A stretch of 38,826 nucleotides of DNA from an uncultured Eubacteriales bacterium (GTDB lineage: Bacteria; Bacillota_A; Clostridia; Oscillospirales; Oscillospiraceae): the NCBI GenBank assembly GCA_900319835.1, contig ONPY01000012.1, positions 1 through 38,826 of the forward strand, written 5' to 3'. Below the pieces are notes generated by a model. It did not search any database. It was not told where the DNA came from and saw only the letters and a list, made by a program, of their open reading frames with translations. The position numbers were made by a program, and so were the translations under genes. This document shows, in pieces, positions 31,603 through 38,826 of this stretch (within the stretch, counting starts at the first letter, position 1; every line of letters begins with the position of its first letter).

Positions 31603-31631
31603 GGGCGGGCTGCTGTGCAGCCCGCCCTTTT
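31603..31631 (+). terminator. Terminator-like hairpin, second copy of the repeat
   Basis: A perfect 11-bp stem (31603-31613 with 31617-31627), loop TGT, is followed by TTTTGC. It shares GCGGGCTGCTGTGCAGCCCG with the copy at 31389, so the two copies bracket the structured element as direct repeats. Confidence 0.7.
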
Positions 31632-31660
31632 GCATATCCGGGACGGAGGGGGGCAAATGC

Positions 31661-31688
31661 TTGAAATCTGGGAAAAGTATGCTATACT
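31661..31688 (+). promoter_or_regulatory. Sigma-A promoter of the topoisomerase operon
   Basis: TTGAAA (31661-31666) and TATACT (31683-31688) have a 16-base spacer, about 70 bases before the B-subunit gene. Confidence 0.75.
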
Positions 31689-31760
31689 ATATAAGTTAAA
31701 ATTGACGGGATTATGCCCGGCTGACGATACAAGATCTAGTTTTTGAAAGGCAGTACACCT

Positions 31761-33752
31761 ATGAGCAACACCCCCAACTACGGCAACGACAGCATCTCCC
31801 AGCTCAAGGGAGCGGACCGGGTACGCAAACGCCCCGGCGTCATCTTCGGCTCCGACGGGCTGGATGGCTGCGAGCACGCCGTATTTGAGATCCTCTCCAA
31901 CTCGATTGACGAGGCCAGAGAGGGCTACGGCAAGCTGATCACGCTGACCTATTACAAGGACCGCTCCATCGAGGTTTCAGACTTTGGCCGCGGCTGCCCG
32001 ATGGACTACAACCCAAACGAGAAACGCTACAACTGGGAGCTGGTCTTCTGCGAGCTCTACGCCGGCGGCAAGTACAACAACCTCTCCGGCGGCGACTATG
32101 AGTACTCCCTGGGTCTCAACGGCCTGGGCTCCTGCGCCACGCAATACGCCTCGGAATACATGGATGTGACGGTCTGGCGCGACGAGAAGAAATACAGCCT
32201 CCACTTCAAAAAAGGCAAGGTGACGGGCAAAAAGGGCCAGGAGCTCACGATTGAGCCCGCCGACCGGAAGAAGACCGGCACTACCATCCGCTGGCGGCCA
32301 GACCTGGAGGTCTTCACCGACATCGACATCCCCGAGGAATACTTTGACGACGTGCTCCACCGCCAGGCGGTGGTCAACGCCGGCGTTACCTTCCGTCTCC
32401 GCATCGAGCGGGACAAGGGGTTTGACACCAAGGACTTCCTCTACGAAAACGGCATCATGGACTATGTGGCCGAGATCGCCGGGGAAAACCCGCTGACGGC
32501 ACCGGTGTTCATCTCCGCCGAGCGCAAGGGCCGGGACCGGGAGGACAAGCCCGAGTACAAAGTCAAGCTCTCCGCCGCCTTCTGCTTCTCCAAGACCGTC
32601 AGCGCCCTGGAATACTACCACAACTCCTCGTGGCTGGAAAACGGCGGCGCGCCGGACAAGGCTGCCAAGTCCGCCTTCGTCTCTGCCATTGACAATTACA
32701 TCAAGCAGATCGGCAAGTACCAGAAGAACGAGAGCGCCATCAAGTTTCAGGATGTCCAGGATTGCCTGGTTTTAGTCACCAACTGCTTCTCCACCCAGAC
32801 CTCCTACGAAAACCAGACCAAGAAAGCCATCAACAACCGCTTCATCCAGACGGCCATGACCGAGTTTTTCAAGAGCCAGCTGGAAGTCTACTTCATTGAG
32901 AACAAGCCGGAGGCCGACCGCATTGCCGAGCAGGTGCTCATCAACAAGCGCAGCCGCGAGACCGCCGAGCGGGCCCGCCAGGGCATGAAGAAAAAGCTCT
33001 CCGGCAGCATCAACATCACCAATCCCGTCCAGAAGTTTGTGGACTGCCGCAGCCGCGACCCGGAGAAGCGGGAGATCTATATCGTGGAGGGCGACTCGGC
33101 TCTCGGCGCATGCAAGCTCTCGCGGGACGCGGAGTTTCAGGGCATCATGCCCGTGCGCGGCAAGATCCTCAACTGTCTCAAGGCCGACTATGTCCGCATC
33201 TTCAAGAGCGACGTCATCACCGATCTGATGAAGGTGCTCGGCTGCGGGGTGGAGGTCAAGGACAAGCACACCAAGGAGGTCTCCTCCTTTGATCTGGCAA
33301 ACCTCCGCTGGAACAAGATCATCATCTGCACCGACGCGGACGTGGACGGCTTCCAGATCCGCACCCTGATCCTCACCATGCTCTACCGCCTGGTGCCCAC
33401 CCTGATCCGGGAGGGCTATGTCTACATTGCCGAGTCTCCGCTCTATGAGATCGAGAGCAAGGGCAAGACCTGGTTTGCCTACTCCGACCGGGAGAAGGCG
33501 GAGATCGTGGAGAGCCTCAAGGGGGCCAAGGCCACCATCAGCCGCAGCAAGGGCCTGGGCGAGAACGACCCGGACATGATGTGGATGACCACCATGAATC
33601 CCGAGACCCGCCGCCTGATCAAAGTCATGCCCGAGGATGCGGAGAAAATGGGGGAGGTCTTTGACCTGCTGCTGGGGGATAACCTCGAGGGCCGAAAGAA
33701 CCACATCTCCGAATTTGGCTACCGCTATCTGGACATGGCGGATATCTCGTAA
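31761..33752 (+). CDS. Type IIA topoisomerase B subunit (topoisomerase IV/ParE-like)
   Basis: ATPase subunit (663 residues) of a DNA topoisomerase that relaxes and decatenates DNA together with the A subunit two genes on. GHKL ATP site: EILSNSIDEA (43-52; Glu43, Asn47, Asp50), DFGRG (74-78), and the lid with GLNGLGSCATQ. Toprim domain: Glu443 in VEGDSALG and the metal Asp residues 525, 527 and 529 in DADVDGFQIRTL, where the common His of DGxHIRTL is Gln. The sequence is clearly divergent from standard GyrB, so a second, ParE-like pair is likely; gyrase genes would lie elsewhere. The ATG at 31761 follows AAAGG; the upstream in-frame TTG overlaps it. Confidence 0.85.
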   Translation: MSNTPNYGNDSISQLKGADRVRKRPGVIFGSDGLDGCEHAVFEILSNSIDEAREGYGKLITLTYYKDRSIEVSDFGRGCPMDYNPNEKRYNWELVFCELYAGGKYNNLSGGDYEYSLGLNGLGSCATQYASEYMDVTVWRDEKKYSLHFKKGKVTGKKGQELTIEPADRKKTGTTIRWRPDLEVFTDIDIPEEYFDDVLHRQAVVNAGVTFRLRIERDKGFDTKDFLYENGIMDYVAEIAGENPLTAPVFISAERKGRDREDKPEYKVKLSAAFCFSKTVSALEYYHNSSWLENGGAPDKAAKSAFVSAIDNYIKQIGKYQKNESAIKFQDVQDCLVLVTNCFSTQTSYENQTKKAINNRFIQTAMTEFFKSQLEVYFIENKPEADRIAEQVLINKRSRETAERARQGMKKKLSGSINITNPVQKFVDCRSRDPEKREIYIVEGDSALGACKLSRDAEFQGIMPVRGKILNCLKADYVRIFKSDVITDLMKVLGCGVEVKDKHTKEVSSFDLANLRWNKIIICTDADVDGFQIRTLILTMLYRLVPTLIREGYVYIAESPLYEIESKGKTWFAYSDREKAEIVESLKGAKATISRSKGLGENDPDMMWMTTMNPETRRLIKVMPEDAEKMGEVFDLLLGDNLEGRKNHISEFGYRYLDMADIS

Positions 33753-33763
33753 GGAGGCAAGCT

Positions 33764-34057
33764 ATGAAAAGCTACGTCAACGGATTTGTCTATGGCCGGG
33801 ACCTGCTGAAAAAAGTCATCATGGCGACGGTGGTCTGCTGTGTGCTGTCCATCGTCTTTCGCCAGAACATGATGCTGCAGGGCATCTTTGCCGCGGCCAC
33901 GCTGATTTTGTTCTTTGCCGGCGTCTATATCGACTACAAGCACTGCCGCTGCCCCCACTGCGGGAAGGTGATCTTCCTGGGCGTGCTGGCGGTGACGGCC
34001 TGCCCCAAATGCAAGCGCAACCTGGTGACCGGGAAAAAGGTCAAAAAATCGAAGTAA
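33764..34057 (+). CDS. Small two-helix membrane protein with zinc ribbon
   Basis: A 97-residue protein lodged between the two topoisomerase genes, 11 bases after the first and 12 before the second. It has two membrane helices (about 16-32 and 38-56) and then a zinc-ribbon-like pair, Cys63-x2-Cys66 (CPHC) and Cys80-x2-Cys83 (CPKC), ending in a basic tail (KKVKKSK). AAGGAGG precedes the ATG. I do not recognise the family. Its place in the operon suggests co-expression with the topoisomerase, but a functional link is not shown. Confidence 0.75.
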   Translation: MKSYVNGFVYGRDLLKKVIMATVVCCVLSIVFRQNMMLQGIFAAATLILFFAGVYIDYKHCRCPHCGKVIFLGVLAVTACPKCKRNLVTGKKVKKSK

Positions 34058-34069
34058 GAGCGTAACGAG

Positions 34070-36310
34070 ATGGCAAAGAAAAAGCAACCCGAAAAGAAGA
34101 ATTACAACAACCCCAACGTCATGGGCCTCCGGGCTGAGGTGCTGGAACAGCCCATCACCGAGACGCTGGAGACCAACTACATGCCCTACGCCATGAGCGT
34201 CATCGTCTCCCGGGCCATCCCGGAGATCGACGGCTTCAAGCCCTCCCACCGCAAGCTCCTCTACACCATGCTGAAGATGGGGCTGCTCACCGGCGGGCGG
34301 ACCAAGAGCGCCAACATCGTGGGCCAGACCATGAAGCTCAACCCCCACGGGGACGCGGCCATCTATGAGACCATGGTGCGCCTCTCCGCGGGCTATCAGG
34401 CACTGCTGACGCCCTTTGTCGATTCCAAGGGCAACTTCGGCAAGGTCTTTTCCCGGGACATGTCCTACGCCGCGCCCCGGTATACCGAGGCCAAGCTTGC
34501 ACCCATCTGCGCGGAGCTCTTCCGGGACATCGACAAGGATACGGTCGACTTCGTGGACAACTACGACGGCAGCATCCAGGAGCCGACCCTGCTGCCCACC
34601 GCCTTCCCCAATGTGCTGGTGTCCTCCAATCTGGGCATCGCCGTCGGCATGGCAAGCCAGATCTGCGGCTTTAATCTCGCGGAGGTCTGCGACACCACGA
34701 TGGCCTGGCTGCGGGACTCGGAGCACGATCTTTTGAGCACCATGCCGGCCCCGGACTTTCCCACCGGCGGCGAGATCATCTACGACCGGGCCCAGATGGA
34801 GAGCATCTACCGCACGGGCCGCGGCAGCTTCAAGGTGCGCGCCCGCTGGCGCTATGTGGACAAAGAGAACATCATCGAGATCTACGAGATCCCTTACACC
34901 ACCACCTCCGAGGCCATCATCGACAAGGTGCGCGAGCTCATCACCTCCGGCAAAATCCGCGAGATCAACGACATGCGCGATGAGACGGACCTGTCCGGCC
35001 TGCGCCTGGCCATCGATCTCAAGCGCGGCGCCGACCCGGAGAAGCTGATGCAGAAGCTCTTTAAACTCACCCCGCTGCAGGACTCCTTCCCCTGCAACTT
35101 CAACATTCTTGTGGCAGGCAACCCCCGCGTCATGGGCGTGGGGGAGATCCTGGAGGAGTGGACCGCCTGGCGTCTCGAGTGCGTGCGGCGGCGTATCTTC
35201 TTTGATCTGAGCAAGAAGAAGGAGAAGCTGCATCTGCTCAAGGGCCTGGAAAAGATCCTGCTGGATATCGACAAGGCCATCGCCATCATCCGCGAGACCG
35301 AACTGGAGGCGGACGTGGTGCCGAACCTGATGATGGGCTTCGGCATCGACCAGACCCAGGCCGAGTATGTCGCGGAGATCAAGCTGCGCAACATCAACCG
35401 CGAGTATATCCTCAAGCGCACCCAGGAGACCGAGAGCCTGGAAAGTGACATCGAGGAGCTGGAGGCCACCCTCAACAACCGCCGCAAGCTCAAGGGCATC
35501 ATCATCGATGAGCTCAAGACCATCTCCAAAAAGTACGGCGAGCCCCGGAAAACCGGTATCATCTATGCCTCGGAGATCGAGGAGTTTACCGAGGAATCCA
35601 CGGTGGAGGATTACCCCGTCACGCTCTTCCTCTCCCGTGAGGGCTACTTCAAGAAGATCACCGCCCAGTCTCTGCGCATGAGCGGGGAGCAGAAGTACAA
35701 GGAGGGCGACGGTCTCAGTCAGTCTTTTGAGACCAGCAACCGGGCGGAAATGCTGCTCTTGACCGACCGCCAGCAGATGTACAAGGCCCGCGTCTCCGAC
35801 TTTGAGGACAGCAAGGCCTCCCAGCTCGGCGTCTACCTGCCTCAGAGACTGCAGATGGACGAGGGGGAGAGCATCCTCTCAATGATCCTGCCGGGAGATT
35901 ACAGCAAGCATCTGCTGCTGGTATTTGAAAACGGCAAGGCCGCGAGGATCGAGCTTGCCGCCTACGAGACCAAGACCAACCGCAAAAAGCTGGTCAACGC
36001 CTGCTCCGACAAGAGCCCGGTCAAGGCGGTGCTGCTCATCGAGGAGGAGACGGATCTGGCCTGCTATTCCAGCGACGGCCGGGTGCTGATCTTCAACACC
36101 GCCCAGCTCCAGCCCAAATCCAGCCGCACCACTCAGGGTGTGAACGTCATGACCCTCAAGCCCAAGCGTGTTCTGGAACAGGCCGTGCCCCTCAAGGACA
36201 CCGCCATCGGCAACACCGCCCGCTATCGGGTGAAGACCCTGCCCGGCGCCGGCGCCCTGCTCAAGGCCGAGGACCGGGCCGAGCAGCAACTGTCTCTTCT
36301 GGAAGAATAA
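34070..36310 (+). CDS. Type IIA topoisomerase A subunit (topoisomerase IV/ParC-like)
   Basis: DNA-cleaving subunit of 746 residues. The N-terminal breakage-reunion domain opens with PYAMSVIVSRAIPEIDGFKP (39-58), has the HRKLLYTML segment and the active-site Tyr138 in SYAAPRYTEAKL. A Pro stands before the Arg-Tyr pair where Met is common. Helical coiled-coil region about 440-480 (TQETESLESDIEELEATLNN). The C-terminal beta-propeller (about 500-735) lacks a GyrA box, the QRRGGKG-like motif needed for wrapping and negative supercoiling, so a decatenating topoisomerase IV-type enzyme is favoured over gyrase. Partner is the B subunit encoded upstream. Confidence 0.86.
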   Translation: MAKKKQPEKKNYNNPNVMGLRAEVLEQPITETLETNYMPYAMSVIVSRAIPEIDGFKPSHRKLLYTMLKMGLLTGGRTKSANIVGQTMKLNPHGDAAIYETMVRLSAGYQALLTPFVDSKGNFGKVFSRDMSYAAPRYTEAKLAPICAELFRDIDKDTVDFVDNYDGSIQEPTLLPTAFPNVLVSSNLGIAVGMASQICGFNLAEVCDTTMAWLRDSEHDLLSTMPAPDFPTGGEIIYDRAQMESIYRTGRGSFKVRARWRYVDKENIIEIYEIPYTTTSEAIIDKVRELITSGKIREINDMRDETDLSGLRLAIDLKRGADPEKLMQKLFKLTPLQDSFPCNFNILVAGNPRVMGVGEILEEWTAWRLECVRRRIFFDLSKKKEKLHLLKGLEKILLDIDKAIAIIRETELEADVVPNLMMGFGIDQTQAEYVAEIKLRNINREYILKRTQETESLESDIEELEATLNNRRKLKGIIIDELKTISKKYGEPRKTGIIYASEIEEFTEESTVEDYPVTLFLSREGYFKKITAQSLRMSGEQKYKEGDGLSQSFETSNRAEMLLLTDRQQMYKARVSDFEDSKASQLGVYLPQRLQMDEGESILSMILPGDYSKHLLLVFENGKAARIELAAYETKTNRKKLVNACSDKSPVKAVLLIEEETDLACYSSDGRVLIFNTAQLQPKSSRTTQGVNVMTLKPKRVLEQAVPLKDTAIGNTARYRVKTLPGAGALLKAEDRAEQQLSLLEE

Positions 36311-36335
36311 TCTGATCAAACGGAGAGGTAAGGCC

Positions 36336-37211
36336 ATGAATAGGGAAGGAAATCGTGTCGCGTTTTATCTGATCAAGTATGCTCTCATTGTCCTGGGCTG
36401 TGTCATCTACGCGGTGGGCTTTCAGTTCTTCTGCTATCCCAACGCCATCACCACCGGCGGCGTCGTTGGTATGGCGATGATCATCAATCAATTGACCCGG
36501 CTTCCCGTCGGCGTGATGACGATTGTGATGAATGTCCCGCTGTTTCTGATCGCCTGGCGGCACTTCGGGCTGGACTTTTTGATCGGCTCGCTGGTGGGCA
36601 TGGGCTTGAGCTCCCTGATGGTGGATTTCTGCTCCACCTTTGGCATCGTGGCCACCGACGACCCCATGCTGGCAGCGCTGATCGGCGGCGTCATCAAGGG
36701 CATCGGCATGGGCATGGTGTACTATGTGGGCGCCACCACCGGCGGCATCGACATCGTCATCAAACTGCTCAAGAAACGATACTCCTACATCAACTTTGGC
36801 ACCCTGATGCTGATGATGGACGCGGTGATCATCACCGCCTACGCCCTGATCCTCGGGCGGTATGAGAGCGCCATGTACTCCCTGGTCGCCATGTACGCCA
36901 CCACAAAGATGATCGACCTGGCCCTCTACGGCATTGACAACGCCTGCCTCTGCTACATCATCAGCGACCAGAGCGAGAAAGTCATGCAGGAGATCGTCAA
37001 CGGGACATTACACCGGGGCGTCACCATTCTGGAGGGCCGCGGCGCCTACTCCGGCACCCACCGGGACGTGTTGATGTGCGTGGTCAAGCGCCCCCAGATC
37101 GGCGAGCTCAAGCGCGCGATCAAGAGCATTGACGAGCGGGCCTTCTTTATCGTCACCAACGCCAAGAACGTGTTTGGCAACGGCTTTGAGAATATCTCTG
37201 AGGTGAGATGA
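36336..37211 (+). CDS. YitT-family membrane protein (DUF161 and DUF2179)
   Basis: A 291-residue protein with five to six membrane helices (about 10-190) and a soluble C-terminal DUF2179 domain (about 205-290; GVTILEGRGAYSGTHRDVLM, then FFIVTNAKNVFGNGF). YitT proteins are common in Firmicutes; their role is unsettled, with transport suggested. GGAGAGGT precedes the ATG. It lies 25 bases after the topoisomerase A gene with no terminator between, so it is probably in the same transcript. The stop overlaps the following reading frame region by a few bases. Confidence 0.9.
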   Translation: MNREGNRVAFYLIKYALIVLGCVIYAVGFQFFCYPNAITTGGVVGMAMIINQLTRLPVGVMTIVMNVPLFLIAWRHFGLDFLIGSLVGMGLSSLMVDFCSTFGIVATDDPMLAALIGGVIKGIGMGMVYYVGATTGGIDIVIKLLKKRYSYINFGTLMLMMDAVIITAYALILGRYESAMYSLVAMYATTKMIDLALYGIDNACLCYIISDQSEKVMQEIVNGTLHRGVTILEGRGAYSGTHRDVLMCVVKRPQIGELKRAIKSIDERAFFIVTNAKNVFGNGFENISEVR

Positions 37212-37213
37212 GC

Positions 37214-38401
37214 ATGAAAAAAAGTGCCCTGGTTTTGCTGCTGCTGGCTTGCCTGCTGCTGAGTGGCTGTTCCGTGTTCTCCCGGGAATATGTCTCCATC
37301 CGCGACTATGTCCCCACGGCCCAGGAGCCAGGCGCCGCAGACGGGAAAATCACCGTGCGGAACTTCAATGCCCTCAAGCAGGCTCTGCTGCACATGGCCT
37401 ATAACGGTCAGACGGAGGGCAGCATCGTTTTCGACGCGGCCTATGAGGGGGACACCACGGAGGATATGGCCTCCGCCTGCTGGAGTGTCCGCACCCAGGA
37501 CGCCCTCTGCGCCTACTGCGTGGAGAACATCGCCTACGAGCTCAACAAAATCGTGACCATTAACGAGGCCGGTGTACACATCAGCTACTCCGATGCGACT
37601 GAGAGCCCCGAAAATATCCGGCATCTGGCCGTCTCCTCCGAGGCGGAAAACCTGATTCTGGATGCCCTGGACCGGGGGGAGCGGAAGCTTGCCCTGCTGG
37701 TGGGGCGCAGCGGCTTTACCGCCGACGACATGGCCGCCCAGGTGCTCAAGGCTTACCGGGAAAACCCCACCGTAGTGCCGAAGGAGCCCACGGCCAGCGT
37801 CAACATCTACAGCGGCACGGGCGCCCAGAGACTGTATGAGATCAACATCCGCTACGGGCTGAGCCAGGAGGAGCTGGAAAACCGGCTTGAGGAGCTGCGC
37901 GCCGTCAGGCCCTTTGCGGAGGAAGAGACTGCCGTTCTGAGCGAGCCGGAGCGGGCCCTGGCCGCCTGCCGCTATCTGACGGAGCACTGCGCGGTCTCGG
38001 AGGATCCAGCGGCCAACAGCGCCTACAGCGCGCTGGTGGAGGGGGAGGCGGACAGCGAGGGCATCGCCTTCGCCTATGTGGCCCTCTGCCGCGAGCTGGG
38101 ACTGGACTGCCGGATCGTCTACGGCCAGCACGACTGGCAGGAGCACTGCTGGAACATTGTGCGCCTGGACGGCGGGTACTACCATGTGGATGTGACCCGC
38201 TGCGCCGAAGGAGAAATGGCAAGCGGTTTTCTGGAAAACGACGAGGGCTTTTGGGGCCTCTACCGCTGGGACGTCTCCTCCTATCCCAAGTGCCAGGGCG
38301 AACTGCGCTATACGGATGTGATGCCCGAGCCAGTGCTGACGGAAAAAGCGCCTGAGGAAGAACACGAACCCCAGGAGAATGTGGAAGAGCCTGAAAATTA
38401 G
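37214..38401 (+). CDS. Lipoprotein with degenerate transglutaminase-like domain
   Basis: A 395-residue lipoprotein: MKKSALVLLLLACLLLSGC gives a type II signal with the lipid-bearing Cys19. The C-terminal domain (about 255-350) resembles transglutaminase-like/SH-type proteases, with His311 (HCWNIV) and Asp326 (YHVDVTRC) in the expected places. The catalytic cysteine of the usual CEGYA motif is Ser281 (DSEGIAFAY), so ordinary cysteine catalysis is not expected. The end is Glu/Pro-rich. Start 37214 is chosen because GAGGTGA lies seven bases upstream; ATG 37208 is too close. Binding to wall peptides or another extracellular role is possible. Confidence 0.75.
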   Translation: MKKSALVLLLLACLLLSGCSVFSREYVSIRDYVPTAQEPGAADGKITVRNFNALKQALLHMAYNGQTEGSIVFDAAYEGDTTEDMASACWSVRTQDALCAYCVENIAYELNKIVTINEAGVHISYSDATESPENIRHLAVSSEAENLILDALDRGERKLALLVGRSGFTADDMAAQVLKAYRENPTVVPKEPTASVNIYSGTGAQRLYEINIRYGLSQEELENRLEELRAVRPFAEEETAVLSEPERALAACRYLTEHCAVSEDPAANSAYSALVEGEADSEGIAFAYVALCRELGLDCRIVYGQHDWQEHCWNIVRLDGGYYHVDVTRCAEGEMASGFLENDEGFWGLYRWDVSSYPKCQGELRYTDVMPEPVLTEKAPEEEHEPQENVEEPEN

Positions 38402-38404
38402 GGC

Positions 38405-38432
38405 TTGACAATCAGGCAAAGTGTGGTACAAT
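38405..38432 (+). promoter_or_regulatory. Sigma-A promoter of the tRNA-Gly/tRNA-Leu pair
   Basis: A perfect TTGACA (38405-38410) and TACAAT (38427-38432) have a 16-base spacer, 16 bases before the tRNA-Gly 5' end. Confidence 0.85.
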
Positions 38433-38448
38433 AACTACCGTTGTTGAT

Positions 38449-38524
38449 GCGGCTTTAGCTCATCCGGTAGAGCGCCACCTTGCCAAGGTGGAGGTAGCGA
38501 GTTCGAGCCTCGTAAGCCGCTCCA
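38449..38524 (+). tRNA. tRNA-Gly (anticodon GCC)
   Basis: A complete 76-base tRNA: acceptor GCGGCTT with AAGCCGC, anticodon stem CCACC with GGTGG around loop TTGCCAA (anticodon GCC), T-loop GTTCGAGCC, and encoded CCA. Confidence 0.96.
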
Positions 38525-38556
38525 AAAAGCCTATTGCGAGAGCAATAGGCTTTTCT
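38525..38556 (+). terminator. Hairpin between tRNA-Gly and tRNA-Leu
   Basis: A perfect 13-bp stem AAAAGCCTATTGC (38525-38537) with GCAATAGGCTTTT (38542-38554), loop GAGA, ends in a T-run right after the tRNA-Gly CCA end. It should end most tRNA-Gly transcripts; some read-through would be needed for tRNA-Leu unless that gene has its own promoter. Confidence 0.82.
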
Positions 38557-38567
38557 CATAAGAACAT

Positions 38568-38652
38568 GCGGGTATGATGGAATTGGCAGACATGCGAGAT
38601 TTAGGTTCTCGTGCCGCGAGGCGTGCAGGTTCAAGCCCTGTTACCCGCACCA
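38568..38652 (+). tRNA. tRNA-Leu (anticodon TAG)
   Basis: An 85-base class II tRNA with a long variable arm: acceptor GCGGGTA with TACCCGC, anticodon stem GCGAGA/TCTCGT around TTTAGGT (anticodon TAG, reading CUN leucine codons), T-loop GGTTCAAGCC, and encoded CCA. Confidence 0.95.
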
Positions 38653-38686
38653 AAAGAGGGGCAACCGAAAGGTTGCCCCTCTTTTT
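38653..38686 (+). terminator. Terminator of tRNA-Leu
   Basis: A perfect 14-bp stem (38653-38666 with 38671-38684), loop GAAA, ends in TTTTT. It begins immediately after the tRNA CCA end. Confidence 0.88.
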
Positions 38687-38826
38687 GCGCGGGTAACAGG
38701 ATTGCTTGGTTCTGCTCTCGCGAAGCGAGATGGCAGCGACGGCGGCTGCGCAAGCAGGCGCCTAGTCCCCGCAGGGGAGTTCAAGCCCGCGTCGGAAGTC
38801 TGAGCGGAAAGAGGTTTCCCCAAGTA
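38687..38826. other. Non-coding end of the window with short inverted repeats
   Basis: No gene is supported here. The first part (38689-38700) is the reverse complement of the last 12 bases of the tRNA-Leu acceptor region (38637-38648). Small hairpins follow (TCTCGC GAA GCGAGA around 38718, and CCCC GCA GGGG around 38767). Confidence 0.4.

Noticed and set aside
31389..31631. Repeat pair considered as a CRISPR remnant
   Set aside because: Only two copies, each a self-complementary terminator hairpin with T-tail, no regular spacers and no cas genes.
38641..38823. Small minus-strand open frame (60 codons) overlapping the tRNA-Leu end
   Set aside because: It runs through the tRNA acceptor end and its terminator, and has no ribosome site; the composition is that of translated non-coding DNA.

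Overview
The window is GC-rich (roughly 60 percent) chromosomal DNA from a spore-forming Clostridia-class Firmicute. The rimP-nusA-ylxR-ylxQ-infB-rbfA-nrnA-truB-ribF gene order, strong AGGAGG-type ribosome sites, sigK with a pro-sequence and a bofA homologue all support this. The GC content and the protein style suggest the Oscillospiraceae and relatives, but that family placement is an inference. I see no CRISPR array, insertion sequence or prophage.

Region by region: 1-4.7 kb holds the tail of a SPASM/radical SAM protein, nagB and an AGCS amino-acid symporter (both minus strand), a secreted DUF1002 protein and an acyltransferase-3 membrane protein. At 4.8-7.8 kb are tRNA-Arg(CCT) and a one-chain ABC ATPase/FtsX-permease gene that is broken: the signature and Walker B segment is missing and a run of 16 A sits at the junction. 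At 7.8-13.9 kb are a cyclase-family hydrolase, a MATE exporter, a DUF11 protein without signal peptide, a DUF1638 protein, sigK and a VanY-type carboxypeptidase.

At 13.9-17.0 kb is the most interesting unit. A 35-codon peptide gene, missed by usual length cut-offs, has its own promoter and terminator. It is followed by a second promoter with a leader hairpin, an HPr-kinase/PEPCK-like kinase, a PqqD-like peptide-binding protein (ATGA overlap) and an ABC exporter. This looks like a small ribosomally made peptide (RiPP) pathway with a kinase as its only recognisable tailoring enzyme. A lower-GC DUF6056-like membrane protein converges on it.

At 18.7-27.6 kb is the housekeeping translation/RNA operon, led by a strong promoter and a leader terminator in front of rimP, and ending with ribF and a PepSY membrane protein. 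At 27.6-31.2 kb are a DEDDh exonuclease, murF, a YjjG-like nucleotidase and bofA. At 31.2-31.76 kb is a non-coding stretch packed with perfect hairpins. At 31.76-38.4 kb is a topoisomerase IV-like operon (B subunit, small zinc-ribbon membrane protein, A subunit) running into a YitT-family protein and a lipoprotein with a degenerate transglutaminase-like domain. The window closes with tRNA-Gly(GCC) and tRNA-Leu(TAG).

Many gene ends are marked by long GC-rich hairpins, several of them working for converging genes.
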